A stretch of DNA of 34,582 bases, taken from contig JAGQYS010000036.1 in the NCBI GenBank assembly GCA_020435965.1, positions 1 to 34,582 on the forward strand. The letters are read 5' to 3'. Below are positions 17,838 to 25,356 of this stretch, in pieces (within the stretch, counting starts at the first letter, position 1; each line of letters opens with the position of its first letter). The DNA comes from Flavobacteriaceae bacterium (lineage in GTDB: Bacteria > Bacteroidota > Bacteroidia > Flavobacteriales > Flavobacteriaceae). The notes below the pieces were generated by a model. The model ran no database searches. It was given only the letters and a program-made list of their open reading frames with translations, and was not told the origin of the DNA. The position numbers were made by a program, and so were the translations under genes.

Positions 17838-19250
17838 ATGAAAAAAACATTACCTTCACTTTTATTACTTATTGGTTTGGTTTTTAATATTAATTCACAG
17901 ACCACTTTCAGCTTGGCTCAAACAGTTTCACTTTCTGGTTCAGCAGACCCTTATGCCATTGCCACTGGTGATCTAGATGGAGATGGAAATAATGACATTT
18001 TATTTGCTTCATCTGGAAACGGAACCTTTAGTTGGCTTAAAAATGATGGAACAGGAAATTTTATAACACCAGCAACAACAATTGGATCTGGAGGTTATGG
18101 TTATCCTAACTCTGTAGCTATTGCAGATGTCGATGGTATAAATGGGAATGATGTTATTTTATGTGCTGGAGATCAAGTAATATGGTTCCCAAATGATGGT
18201 TCAGGAAATTTTGCAACAGAAAATTCTGTAGCAAGTTTTCCAAGTTTCGGAGCTTCCTTTATAGTTGTTAAGGATATTAATGGTGACAGCACTTTAGACA
18301 TTGCTGTTTCAGATTATTACACACATCAATTGGTCTGGGTTTCGAATAGTGGAACCGCACCACATTTTAATGGGACTAAAAATACAATCGCAAGCTCTTT
18401 CACAAATGTTGCTGGTTTTGATTTAGGAGATATTGATGGTGATGGCGACATTGATGCAGTTATAAGCAACGCTATTGGTATAAGTGCTTCTCCAAATGAC
18501 AGTAAAATAGAAGTTTACTATAATGATGGCTCGGAAGTTTTTACTGCTGATGCCAATCCAGTAGCAAATAATACAAAAGATTATATGTGGAGTGTTTTGA
18601 TTGCTGATGTTGATGGTGACACAGATATGGACATTTTAGCAACAGACTTATTTGGAAATGTATCTTGGTATAACAGAGCCGGAGTGATTGATGGTCCTGC
18701 AACATATTCAGAAACGCCTTTTACTACGAGCATTGCAAATCCAGCAACAATTGCTTTTGAAGATCTAGATAACGATACATTAAAAGATGTTGTTTTAAGT
18801 AGTGGTTTGGGTTCAGGAAATGCTATTGTTTGGTTTAAAAATAATGGTTCTGGTACCTTTGCTAGTGAAACAATAATTGATGCAACTCAAGCCAATACAT
18901 ACACAATGGCTTTATCTGATTTTGATGATGATGGAGATATAGATATTACATCTGCAGCGTATGGCAACGATACTATTAAAATTTTCGACAATGAAAAAAT
19001 TAATCTATCTGTTGATGAATCTTTAATTGATAAATTCAATATCTTCCCTAATCCAACAAAAAATACGTTAAATTTTAAAGTCCCATTTGCTGAGAGTTTT
19101 AAAGTTTCTGTTTATGATATCTTAGGAAAAGAAGTGTTACATTCAACTTTACAGAATTCTAAATCTCTTGATGTGTCCAAGCTAAACAATGGTATTTATA
19201 TTCTTAAATTTGATGATTATAACACAAATCTCAAGTTTGTAAAAAAGTAA
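17838..19250 (+). CDS. Secreted FG-GAP/VCBS beta-propeller protein with T9SS sorting domain (copy 1)
   Basis: 470 residues. The signal peptide is at 1-20. Seven FG-GAP/VCBS-type repeats follow, each with a calcium-loop-like motif: DLDGDGNNDI, DVDGINGNDV, DINGDSTLDI, DIDGDGDIDA, DVDGDTDMDI, DLDNDTLKDV and DFDDDGDIDI. Seven blades suggest one complete beta-propeller. Residues 400-470 form a type A C-terminal sorting domain (FNIFPNPTKNTLNF, then SVYDILGKEV, NGIYILKF, KFVKK). This targets the protein through the type IX secretion system to the surface or medium, with removal of the domain. The binding partner is unknown; such proteins often act in adhesion or carbohydrate binding. A paralogue of the same length follows. 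Confidence 0.85.
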   Translation: MKKTLPSLLLLIGLVFNINSQTTFSLAQTVSLSGSADPYAIATGDLDGDGNNDILFASSGNGTFSWLKNDGTGNFITPATTIGSGGYGYPNSVAIADVDGINGNDVILCAGDQVIWFPNDGSGNFATENSVASFPSFGASFIVVKDINGDSTLDIAVSDYYTHQLVWVSNSGTAPHFNGTKNTIASSFTNVAGFDLGDIDGDGDIDAVISNAIGISASPNDSKIEVYYNDGSEVFTADANPVANNTKDYMWSVLIADVDGDTDMDILATDLFGNVSWYNRAGVIDGPATYSETPFTTSIANPATIAFEDLDNDTLKDVVLSSGLGSGNAIVWFKNNGSGTFASETIIDATQANTYTMALSDFDDDGDIDITSAAYGNDTIKIFDNEKINLSVDESLIDKFNIFPNPTKNTLNFKVPFAESFKVSVYDILGKEVLHSTLQNSKSLDVSKLNNGIYILKFDDYNTNLKFVKK

Positions 19251-19276
19251 GTCTCAATATATATTTCAATAAAATG

Positions 19277-19303
19277 AGCAAGTGCAATCCACTTGCTTTT
19301 TTT
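19277..19303 (+). terminator. Terminator between the two FG-GAP genes
   Basis: Arms 19277-19284 (AGCAAGTG) and 19290-19297 (CACTTGCT) form a perfect 8-bp stem with a 5-base loop, followed by seven T. It would fall inside copy 2 if that gene began at the ATG at 19274, which argues against that start. Confidence 0.75.
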
Positions 19304-19333
19304 ATATTTACTATCAAAACCATTTGTAAAAAA

Positions 19334-20746
19334 ATGAAAAAAGAGAATCTCACTGTAATATTAGCACTTTTTATTGGTGTTTCATTAAATTCTCAAACGA
19401 CTTTTGTTAAAACACAGTCCATAGCTCTACCACCAGGTGGCGGAAATGCACCTTATAATATTGCTTCTGGGTTGATTGATAATGACGCCTTCCCAGATAT
19501 CATAGTTTCTACAACTTTAGGGAATTCTGTGTATTGGTTGAAAAATGATGGAAACGGAGTTTTTACAGTTCAGAGTCCTGAAATTAGTTCAACCTTAAAT
19601 AGTGCTGGAGGTGTTGCTATTGCTGACCTTAATGGAGATGGTTATAATGATGTGGTAACGACTTCTTATAACGACAATAAGCTCGTTTGGTTTGCCAATG
19701 ATGGTTCAGGTAATTTTGGGACAGAACAATTAATTTCATCATCTGTATCTGGACCAAGTCAAGTATATGTTAGACAGTTTGACAATAATGCAACACTAGA
19801 TGTTTCAGTATCCTCCTACTCCGGAAATGAAGTTGTATGGTTTTCTAATGATGGTTCAGGTAATTTTGGGCCAAAAAATATTATTGACAACACTATTACG
19901 AGTCCTGGAGCTTATGCAGTAAAAGACATAGATTTTGATGGTGATATAGATGCTGTAATTGGGAGTTCTGTAGCTTTTGGAACTCCAAACGATTGTGTCA
20001 TAAAAGTATTTTATAACGATGGAAATGGTGTTTTTACAGCAGATACAAATCCTGTTTCTGTAAATACTAAAGATTATATTTTTAGTATCATGGCTGAAGA
20101 TGTTGATGGTGACGATAGCTTAGACATATTAGTAACAGATTTATTAGGAAGCCCTTCTTGGTTTAAACGAACACAAATAAGCCCTGGAACTGCTACTTAC
20201 GCAGAAACTGTTTTAACGACTAGCATTGCTAATCCAGCGTGTTTAGATTTAAGAGATTTGGATAACGATTCGTTTAAAGATTTTGTTTTAACTAGTGCAA
20301 CTTCTGGTGGCGGAAATGATATTGTATGGTACAAAAATAATGGAAATGGTGGTTTTAATTCTGAAATTGTAATAGACAATACCCAAAGCCAAGCTTATAC
20401 CATTACCTTTTCAGATTTTGAAAATGATGGTGATTTAGATATTGCAACGGTTGCATATAATGATGATGACGTAAATGTTTTCAATAATCAAAAAATCACA
20501 CTTTCTACTAATGACCTGACAAATAGCCCTTTTAAAATTTATCCGAATCCAGCTTCTAGTAAACTGCATTTGAATGATGTAGCATCTGAAAATTATGAAA
20601 TTTCAATTTACGATCTTTTAGGAAAAAAAATCATGGAGTCTACTCTGAATAGAAATTTTCCTTTGGATATTTCTTCACTTCAATCTGGAATTTATATAAT
20701 GAAGTTTAAAGAGTTAAAACAAACATATAAGTTTATCAAACAATAA
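19334..20746 (+). CDS. Secreted FG-GAP/VCBS beta-propeller protein with T9SS sorting domain (copy 2)
   Basis: The frame is open from an ATG at 19274. I chose the ATG at 19334 because a signal peptide begins there (MKKENLTVILALFIGVSLNS, then QTTF), a terminator hairpin occupies 19277-19303, and the product is then 470 residues, exactly as long as copy 1. Seven repeat motifs (for example DLNGDGYNDV, DIDFDGDIDA, DVDGDDSLDI, DFENDGDLDI) again predict a seven-bladed propeller. Some loops have lost acidic residues (QFDNNATLDV), so calcium binding may differ between blades. Residues 400-470 are a type A T9SS sorting domain (FKIYPNPASSKLHL, then IYDLLGKKI, SGIYIMKF). Tandem duplication with divergence; partner unknown. 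Confidence 0.85.
   Translation: MKKENLTVILALFIGVSLNSQTTFVKTQSIALPPGGGNAPYNIASGLIDNDAFPDIIVSTTLGNSVYWLKNDGNGVFTVQSPEISSTLNSAGGVAIADLNGDGYNDVVTTSYNDNKLVWFANDGSGNFGTEQLISSSVSGPSQVYVRQFDNNATLDVSVSSYSGNEVVWFSNDGSGNFGPKNIIDNTITSPGAYAVKDIDFDGDIDAVIGSSVAFGTPNDCVIKVFYNDGNGVFTADTNPVSVNTKDYIFSIMAEDVDGDDSLDILVTDLLGSPSWFKRTQISPGTATYAETVLTTSIANPACLDLRDLDNDSFKDFVLTSATSGGGNDIVWYKNNGNGGFNSEIVIDNTQSQAYTITFSDFENDGDLDIATVAYNDDDVNVFNNQKITLSTNDLTNSPFKIYPNPASSKLHLNDVASENYEISIYDLLGKKIMESTLNRNFPLDISSLQSGIYIMKFKELKQTYKFIKQ
19697..19870 (+). repeat. Exact 24-bp direct repeat inside FG-GAP copy 2
   Basis: The same 24 bases occur at 19697-19720 and 19847-19870, exactly 150 bases (one 50-residue blade) apart. They encode NDGSGNFG in both blades. 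Near-identical DNA across blades suggests recent blade duplication or gene conversion. Confidence 0.75.
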
Positions 20747-20757
20747 ATTATATAAAA

Positions 20758-20785
20758 AAGCAGGAACAAAAGTCACCTGCTTCTT
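20758..20785 (+). terminator. Probable terminator after FG-GAP copy 2
   Basis: Arms 20758-20764 (AAGCAGG) and 20776-20782 (CCTGCTT) form a 7-bp stem with an 11-base loop, followed by a broken T run. Weaker than the other terminators in the window. Confidence 0.5.
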
Positions 20786-20889
20786 TCAAATTTAGTTAGC
20801 TATTAATATATATTTAGGATAATCTATTTTTGATAATAATCCAAAGCTAACAATTATAAATTAAAAATTAATTAACCTATGTTAATGAC

Positions 20890-21465
20890 TTAAATAAAAT
20901 TAAGTTGTTTTCTTATTCTACTTAACTGCACTGGAGTAATATTCAAATAGGATGCTATTTGGTATTGTGGTATTAAATTATCAATATCTGGTATTTGTTT
21001 TCTCAATTTCAGATAGCTCTCTGTAGCATTTAGTCTCATTAAGTCCAAATTGCGATCTTCGTAAGCTATAAAAGCGTGTTCTAACACTTTTACATACAAT
21101 CTACCTATTTCAAACTCCTCTCTGCATAAATCTTTAAAATCATGAAAATTCATTTCATAGATTTTACAATCCGTTAATGTTATGTAGTTTACTTTAGTAG
21201 GTTCATCTTTAAGTATCGCTGTTAAGGCACCAGCAAATGAAATTGGCGTAAATAATCGTTTACTAAAATGTTTTCCAGATTCTGAAGTTACGTAAGCACT
21301 AATGACACCTGAAACTAACATATATACATTTTTTTGAACGGTTCCTGCTTCGGCCAATAATGTATTGGCAGGTACTTTACGAAAAGTCGCTAATTTTTTG
21401 AGCTTTTTAAAGGATGCTTCGGAAATATCTCCAAAGCCTTGCAAAAACTTTAAATTTTGATCCAT
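20890..21465 (-). CDS. Crp/Fnr family transcriptional regulator
   Basis: A 191-residue regulator. Residues about 15-120 form a cyclic-nucleotide-binding-type beta-roll (PANTLLAEAGTVQKNVYMLVSGVISAYV). The C-terminus is a short helix-turn-helix (PQYQIASYLNITPVQLSRIRKQLNFI) that ends right after the recognition helix, as is usual for this short Bacteroidota subgroup. The canonical cAMP phosphate-binding Arg-Ser pair is not visible, so the effector is unclear. It lies 3 bases downstream of the racemase gene, so the two are co-transcribed. It may control that operon or the divergent hutI gene, but this is inference from position only. Confidence 0.82.
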   Translation of the reverse strand: MDQNLKFLQGFGDISEASFKKLKKLATFRKVPANTLLAEAGTVQKNVYMLVSGVISAYVTSESGKHFSKRLFTPISFAGALTAILKDEPTKVNYITLTDCKIYEMNFHDFKDLCREEFEIGRLYVKVLEHAFIAYEDRNLDLMRLNATESYLKLRKQIPDIDNLIPQYQIASYLNITPVQLSRIRKQLNFI

Positions 21466-21468
21466 GAC

Positions 21469-22173
21469 TTAAACAATTTTGATTGATTTATGAGCAAGTT
21501 CAAATGCTGCTGTTGCGTGAATTGTTGTAGTATCAAAAACAGGGACTGAAACGTTGTCTTGCTTAATTAATAAAGGTATTTCAGTACAGCCTAAAATAAT
21601 ACCTTCTGCACCTTCACTAACTAACTTTTCTATAATCTTTAAATAAGCCTCCTTTGAAGTATTCAATAATAATCCTTTAGATAACTCATCGTAAATAACC
21701 TTATGAATTGTGTCTCGATCCTTTTCATCAGGAATAATGGTTTCAATACCAAAAGTTTTCAAAACTTCTTTAAAAAAAGGTTTTTCCATAGTATATTTTG
21801 TACCTAAAAGTGCAACTTTACTAATATTTTGATCCAAAATACGTTTTACAGTTGCTTCAGCAATATGAATTACTGGAATAGAAACTACTTGCTTAATAGC
21901 TTCAACACACAAATGCATTGTGTTGGCACAAATTACAATCATACTTGCTCCAGATTTTTCTAAACCTAAGGCAGCATCTTGCATAATAGTGTCCAATTTA
22001 TCCCAACGTCCTTGAGATTGAAGTCTGGAAATTTCACCAAAATCCAATGAATTTATAATGAGTTTAGATGAATGAATTCCACCAAATGTTTGTGCTGCAA
22101 GATCATTAAGCACTTGGTAATACATGATGGTTGATTGTGGTGTGATACCTCCAATTAATCCTATGGTTTGCAT
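21469..22173 (-). CDS. Aspartate/glutamate racemase family protein
   Basis: A 234-residue cofactor-independent racemase of the aspartate/glutamate/hydantoin superfamily. It uses two cysteines to invert the alpha carbon. The start is MQTIGLIGGITPQSTIMYYQ, a YgeA/aspartate-racemase-like opening. The first catalytic Cys is in VICANTMH and the second in ILGCTEIPLL. Substrate specificity (aspartate, glutamate or broad) cannot be read from the sequence. It precedes the Crp/Fnr gene in the same unit and is divergent from hutI with 59 bases between the starts. A weak box with one mismatch (TAAATTTA) may serve it. Confidence 0.82.
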   Translation of the reverse strand: MQTIGLIGGITPQSTIMYYQVLNDLAAQTFGGIHSSKLIINSLDFGEISRLQSQGRWDKLDTIMQDAALGLEKSGASMIVICANTMHLCVEAIKQVVSIPVIHIAEATVKRILDQNISKVALLGTKYTMEKPFFKEVLKTFGIETIIPDEKDRDTIHKVIYDELSKGLLLNTSKEAYLKIIEKLVSEGAEGIILGCTEIPLLIKQDNVSVPVFDTTTIHATAAFELAHKSIKIV

Positions 22174-22183
22174 TAAAAGATTA

Positions 22184-22191
22184 TATTTTTG
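22184..22191 (+). promoter_or_regulatory. -7 box for hutI
   Basis: TATTTTTG matches TAnnTTTG, 41 bases before the ATG at 22233 and just upstream of the divergent racemase start. Confidence 0.5.
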
Positions 22192-22232
22192 TCCTAAATT
22201 TATAGCTTTAATTAAAACTTACAAAGTTTCGT

Positions 22233-23468
22233 ATGTCCATTCTCATTATCAACATAAAAGAATTATTACAAGTAAGAGATTCTAATATCTTGAAGGTTTC
22301 TGGCAAAGACATGAATGTGCTTCCAACCTTAAAAAATGCTTATGTTTTAATTGAAGACGATACCATTGTTGATTATGGAAGTATGGATGATATTATTAAT
22401 TTGGATGCAGATAAAGTCATTGATGCTGAAGGAAAAATGGTACTTCCAGCTTGGTGTGATAGTCATACACATATTGTTTACGCAGGAAACAGAGAACAGG
22501 AATTTGTAGATAGAATAAATGGATTGAGTTATGAACAAATTGCTAATCGTGGTGGTGGGATTTTAAATTCGGCAGCAACACTACAAAGCACAAGTGAAAC
22601 TGATTTATACGAGCAATCTATTAAGCGAGTTAAAGAGGTTATGAAACTTGGCACTGGAGCTCTAGAAATTAAATCAGGTTATGGTTTAACTATGGAAGCC
22701 GAACTGAAAATGCTTCGTGTTATCAAACGCATCAAACAAAAATTTCCTATCAAAGTAAAAGCTACATTTTTGGGAGCACATGCCTTACCAAGCCTTTATA
22801 AGAACAATAAGGAAGCTTATTTGGATTTGGTTGTAAATGAAATGATTCCTAGAGTTGCCGAAGAAAAACTAGCCAAATATATTGATGTGTTTTGCGAAAA
22901 AGGTTACTTCTCTTTAGAAGATACTGAACGCATTCTAACAGCTGGAAAATTGCATGGCTTAATTCCTAAAATACATGTTAACCAATTCAACGCTTTTGGT
23001 GGTGTTGCTCTTGGTGTAAAATACAATGCACTTTCTGTAGACCATCTGGAAGAATTAAATGATGACGATGTTACAGCATTACAAAATAGTGAGACCATGC
23101 CTGTTGCTCTGCCTTCATGTTCTTACTTTTTAAGCATTCCTTATACTCCTGCTAGAAAACTAATTGATGCTGGACTTCCTCTAGCTTTAGCCACAGATTA
23201 CAATCCTGGTTCTACACCAAGTGGAAATATGAATTTTGTTGTAAGCACTGCTTGTATAAAAATGAAAATGACACCTGAAGAAGCCATCAATGCAGCAACC
23301 ATTAATGGTGCTTACGCTATGGGAATTAGTAATCTGTATGGCAGTATTACAAGAGGGAAGAAAGCCAATTTAATTATTACTAAAGCAGTACCAAGCTATA
23401 ATTACTTGCCTTATGCTTTTGGTGACAATCACATTGAAACAGTAATTATTAATGGTGAAATGATATAA
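22233..23468 (+). CDS. hutI: Imidazolonepropionase
   Basis: A 411-residue amidohydrolase that opens 4-imidazolone-5-propionate to N-formimidoyl-L-glutamate, the third step of histidine breakdown. Metal ligands are His78 and His80 in CDSHTH, a further His in FLGAHALP and HVNQF, and the Asp in ATDYNPGS. NRGGGILNSAATLQ (106-118), SGYGLTMEAELKMLRV and SCSYFLSIPYTPARKLIDAGLPLALATD are typical of HutI. Full length. The other hut genes (hutH, hutU, formimidoylglutamase) are not in this window, so the pathway is scattered or lies further away. It ends at a strong bidirectional terminator. Confidence 0.93.
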   Translation: MSILIINIKELLQVRDSNILKVSGKDMNVLPTLKNAYVLIEDDTIVDYGSMDDIINLDADKVIDAEGKMVLPAWCDSHTHIVYAGNREQEFVDRINGLSYEQIANRGGGILNSAATLQSTSETDLYEQSIKRVKEVMKLGTGALEIKSGYGLTMEAELKMLRVIKRIKQKFPIKVKATFLGAHALPSLYKNNKEAYLDLVVNEMIPRVAEEKLAKYIDVFCEKGYFSLEDTERILTAGKLHGLIPKIHVNQFNAFGGVALGVKYNALSVDHLEELNDDDVTALQNSETMPVALPSCSYFLSIPYTPARKLIDAGLPLALATDYNPGSTPSGNMNFVVSTACIKMKMTPEEAINAATINGAYAMGISNLYGSITRGKKANLIITKAVPSYNYLPYAFGDNHIETVIINGEMI

Positions 23469-23470
23469 AA

Positions 23471-23504
23471 AAAGCCTCAAGCTAAGAACAGCTTGAGGCT
23501 TTTC
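23471..23504. terminator. Strong bidirectional terminator after hutI
   Basis: Arms 23471-23484 and 23491-23504 (AAAAGCCTCAAGCT / AGCTTGAGGCTTTT) form a perfect 14-bp stem with a 6-base loop. It serves hutI and the convergent coiled-coil gene. Confidence 0.9.
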
Positions 23505-23527
23505 AACCAACCAATCAAAAGTTACTA

Positions 23528-24415
23528 CTACTTAAGTTCGAATTGAGATGATGACACTAAATTATTTTGGTCAAAAACGTTAATAATATAACGTCCTTTT
23601 TCAAAATCTTTACCTTTAGCTTCAACAAACTCACAAATATCTAGATTATCGCTTTCGTAGTTAAATTTACTAATCAAGCTATAATTTAAAACTTCATCAT
23701 TAAATTGAATTTGCTCATTTAGTCCTAAAACATTGTCTTTAGGATCTAACACCTGAACAAAAAATTCTTTATCACCAGCAGCTACTAATTTGTTTTTAGC
23801 AACTGTGTAGCACACTCTAATTTTATCAGCTCTTCCAGCACGTTCAGTTGGTATTAATTTACCTGAACTTCTCACAATAACTCCAAAACCTTTTAAACCT
23901 ACTGTTGATAATACAGCTGCATCTTCAACTATAGTTGCTAATTCAGTGTTTTGTGCTAATAACGAATCGTTAAATACAATACGATCTTGTAACTGAATTT
24001 TTGTACTATCTAAGCTAGTTGCCAATAATGCATTAGATGCTTTTAAAGCAGTGTTTTCTTCCATCAATGATTCCATTTCATCTTGAAGCGCTAAGAATTG
24101 TTTTTTATACTTCCATAAACTACGTACGCTGTTTTCTGAAACTTTTAATGAGTCCATTAAACTTTCAATACGCTCTCTTGCTTCAACCAATTTTTGGTTT
24201 GCTGCTTCATTTTCACCAATGGCAGCGTCATATTGCTGAGCCATGTTGTTTAAATCTTTAAGCACTAAGGCTTTTTCTTCAGTTAATTGCTTCTGAGTTT
24301 CATCAGCTTCGTTTTTTAAGTTAAAAGTGTAAAATAATGTCCCAATTAAAAGAACAACTGCAATACCCAAAATAACTTTTAACGCGTTGTTATTACTTCC
24401 TGACTTGTTTTCCAT
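23528..24415 (-). CDS. Membrane-anchored coiled-coil protein, unknown function
   Basis: 295 residues. A short charged start is followed by one transmembrane helix (about 11-31, ALKVILGIAVVLLIGTLFYTF). A long heptad-rich coiled coil (about 35-160, many E/K/L/Q) comes next. A compact C-terminal domain (about 170-295, VGLKGFGVIVRSSGKLIPTERAGRADKIRVCYTVAKNK, then YIINVFDQNN) follows. Flavobacterial homologues are sometimes labelled chromosome partitioning ParA, but there is no Walker motif here, so that label is wrong. The layout suggests a single-pass protein projecting a stalk and a head domain into the periplasm. It stands alone, with a 392-base gap upstream. Confidence 0.7.
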   Translation of the reverse strand: MENKSGSNNNALKVILGIAVVLLIGTLFYTFNLKNEADETQKQLTEEKALVLKDLNNMAQQYDAAIGENEAANQKLVEARERIESLMDSLKVSENSVRSLWKYKKQFLALQDEMESLMEENTALKASNALLATSLDSTKIQLQDRIVFNDSLLAQNTELATIVEDAAVLSTVGLKGFGVIVRSSGKLIPTERAGRADKIRVCYTVAKNKLVAAGDKEFFVQVLDPKDNVLGLNEQIQFNDEVLNYSLISKFNYESDNLDICEFVEAKGKDFEKGRYIINVFDQNNLVSSSQFELK

Positions 24416-24807
24416 AATAGTAAATCTTTGTTTTTGTTAACTACTAATTTTTATTTTTAAATGTTGTTTGCCAATACTTTATTGCCGCTAATAACCGCAA
24501 AAATCGTTTTTTATTTTAAGTGTTTGATTAATAACATTTTAATTTATTAAGTAAGTTATTAACGTTTACACTTTTTAAAAAGCCTAACTATGAATTAGAC
24601 TTTGGCATTTGTTCTTATATACGAATAAGTGTTAAATTTGGATGTGAGATAATAAAATATAGTTTGAAATAGAGATTGCATTTTTAGCTGACATTAATGA
24701 ATACAAGGCTTACAGAAGATTTAATTGGCAATTAAAGTTTTGTTAATTATTGAACATTTGAATCCATGTTTAAAACCAAAACTGGTATTTATATCAAAAA
24801 AAACTGA
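24416..24807. other. 392-base intergenic region without a recognised gene
   Basis: This gap separates the divergent starts of the coiled-coil gene and the small GNAT gene. It is very AT-rich. I see no open frame of useful length, no tRNA-like fold and no perfect TAnnTTTG box. The nearest is a minus-strand box with one mismatch (GATTTTTG, 24498-24505) that could serve the coiled-coil gene. An 8-bp inverted repeat (24528-24535 and 24555-24562) is within what AT-rich DNA gives by chance. Confidence 0.5.
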
Positions 24808-25284
24808 ATGAATCCAAAACATATAGACATAGTTGCTTTTGAAAATATTTATGCTAAAGATTTCTATAATTTGAATATTGAATGGCTTAAAACGTTTTTC
24901 TATGTTGAACCTTTTGATGAAGAAGTACTAAGCAAACCAGATATTTACATTATAAACAAAGGTGGTTTTATCTTTTTTGCAAAACTCAATAACACTATTG
25001 TTGGTACAGTTGCGTTGATGCCAACAAAAACTAAAAATGTTTTTGAGCTCACAAAAATGGCTGTGCCACCAAAGCATCGTGGTTATAAAATAGGTCAGCA
25101 ACTCATGCAGCATTGCATTGATTTTGCAAAAAACAACAATTTCAAAGCACTTATGCTCTACTCCAACACCAAGCTTGAAAATGCTATTTATATTTATAAA
25201 AAATATGGATTTGTTGAAGTGCCTTTAGAACCAAACAGTCCTTATATAAGAAGTGATATTAAGATGGAATTGAAATTCCTGTGA
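24808..25284 (+). CDS. GNAT family N-acetyltransferase
   Basis: A 158-residue single-domain acetyltransferase. The fold landmarks are the central strand NNTIVGTVALMPTK, then FELTKMAVPPKHRGYKIGQQLMQHCIDFAKNNN, where the H-R-G-Y-K-I-G stretch is the acetyl-CoA pyrophosphate loop. The closing ALMLYSNTKLENAIYIYKKYGFVEVP is typical of the family. Substrate unknown. The stop codon lies in the loop of a small hairpin that probably terminates the transcript. No clear promoter box is seen, and the gene appears to be monocistronic. Confidence 0.85.
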   Translation: MNPKHIDIVAFENIYAKDFYNLNIEWLKTFFYVEPFDEEVLSKPDIYIINKGGFIFFAKLNNTIVGTVALMPTKTKNVFELTKMAVPPKHRGYKIGQQLMQHCIDFAKNNNFKALMLYSNTKLENAIYIYKKYGFVEVPLEPNSPYIRSDIKMELKFL

Positions 25285-25300
25285 AAACAGGAATCTTTTT
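25275..25300 (+). terminator. Probable terminator overlapping the GNAT stop codon
   Basis: Arms 25275-25281 (ATTCCTG) and 25288-25294 (CAGGAAT) pair over 7 bp with a 6-base loop that holds the TGA stop. CTTTTT follows. Confidence 0.5.
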
Positions 25301-25326
25301 ATCTTAACTAATCGCTATCTTTATTT

Positions 25327-25353
25327 TGGATTCCGTATCAAGTGCGAAATGAC
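25327..25353. repeat. Remnant of a dispersed flavobacterial intergenic repeat
   Basis: The segment contains GATTCCGTATCAAGTGCGAA followed by ATGAC. I recognise the ATTCCGTATCAAGTGCGGAATGAC form as a recurrent intergenic sequence in flavobacterial genomes. The palindromic TTCCG/CGGAA ends carry one change here (CGAAA), suggesting a decayed copy. Confidence 0.45.
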
Positions 25354-25356
25354 AAA

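Noticed and set aside
19274..19333. Upstream start for FG-GAP copy 2
   Set aside because: It contains the terminator hairpin of copy 1 and would put 20 residues before a good signal peptide. Starting at 19334 gives the same length as copy 1.
23528..24415. ParA-type chromosome partitioning protein
   Set aside because: It has no Walker A motif. The protein is a membrane-anchored coiled coil.
24528..24562. 8-bp inverted repeat TTAATAAC/GTTATTAA as an operator or small-RNA structure
   Set aside because: Such repeats arise easily in DNA this AT-rich. There is no loop, T run or conserved spacing to support function.
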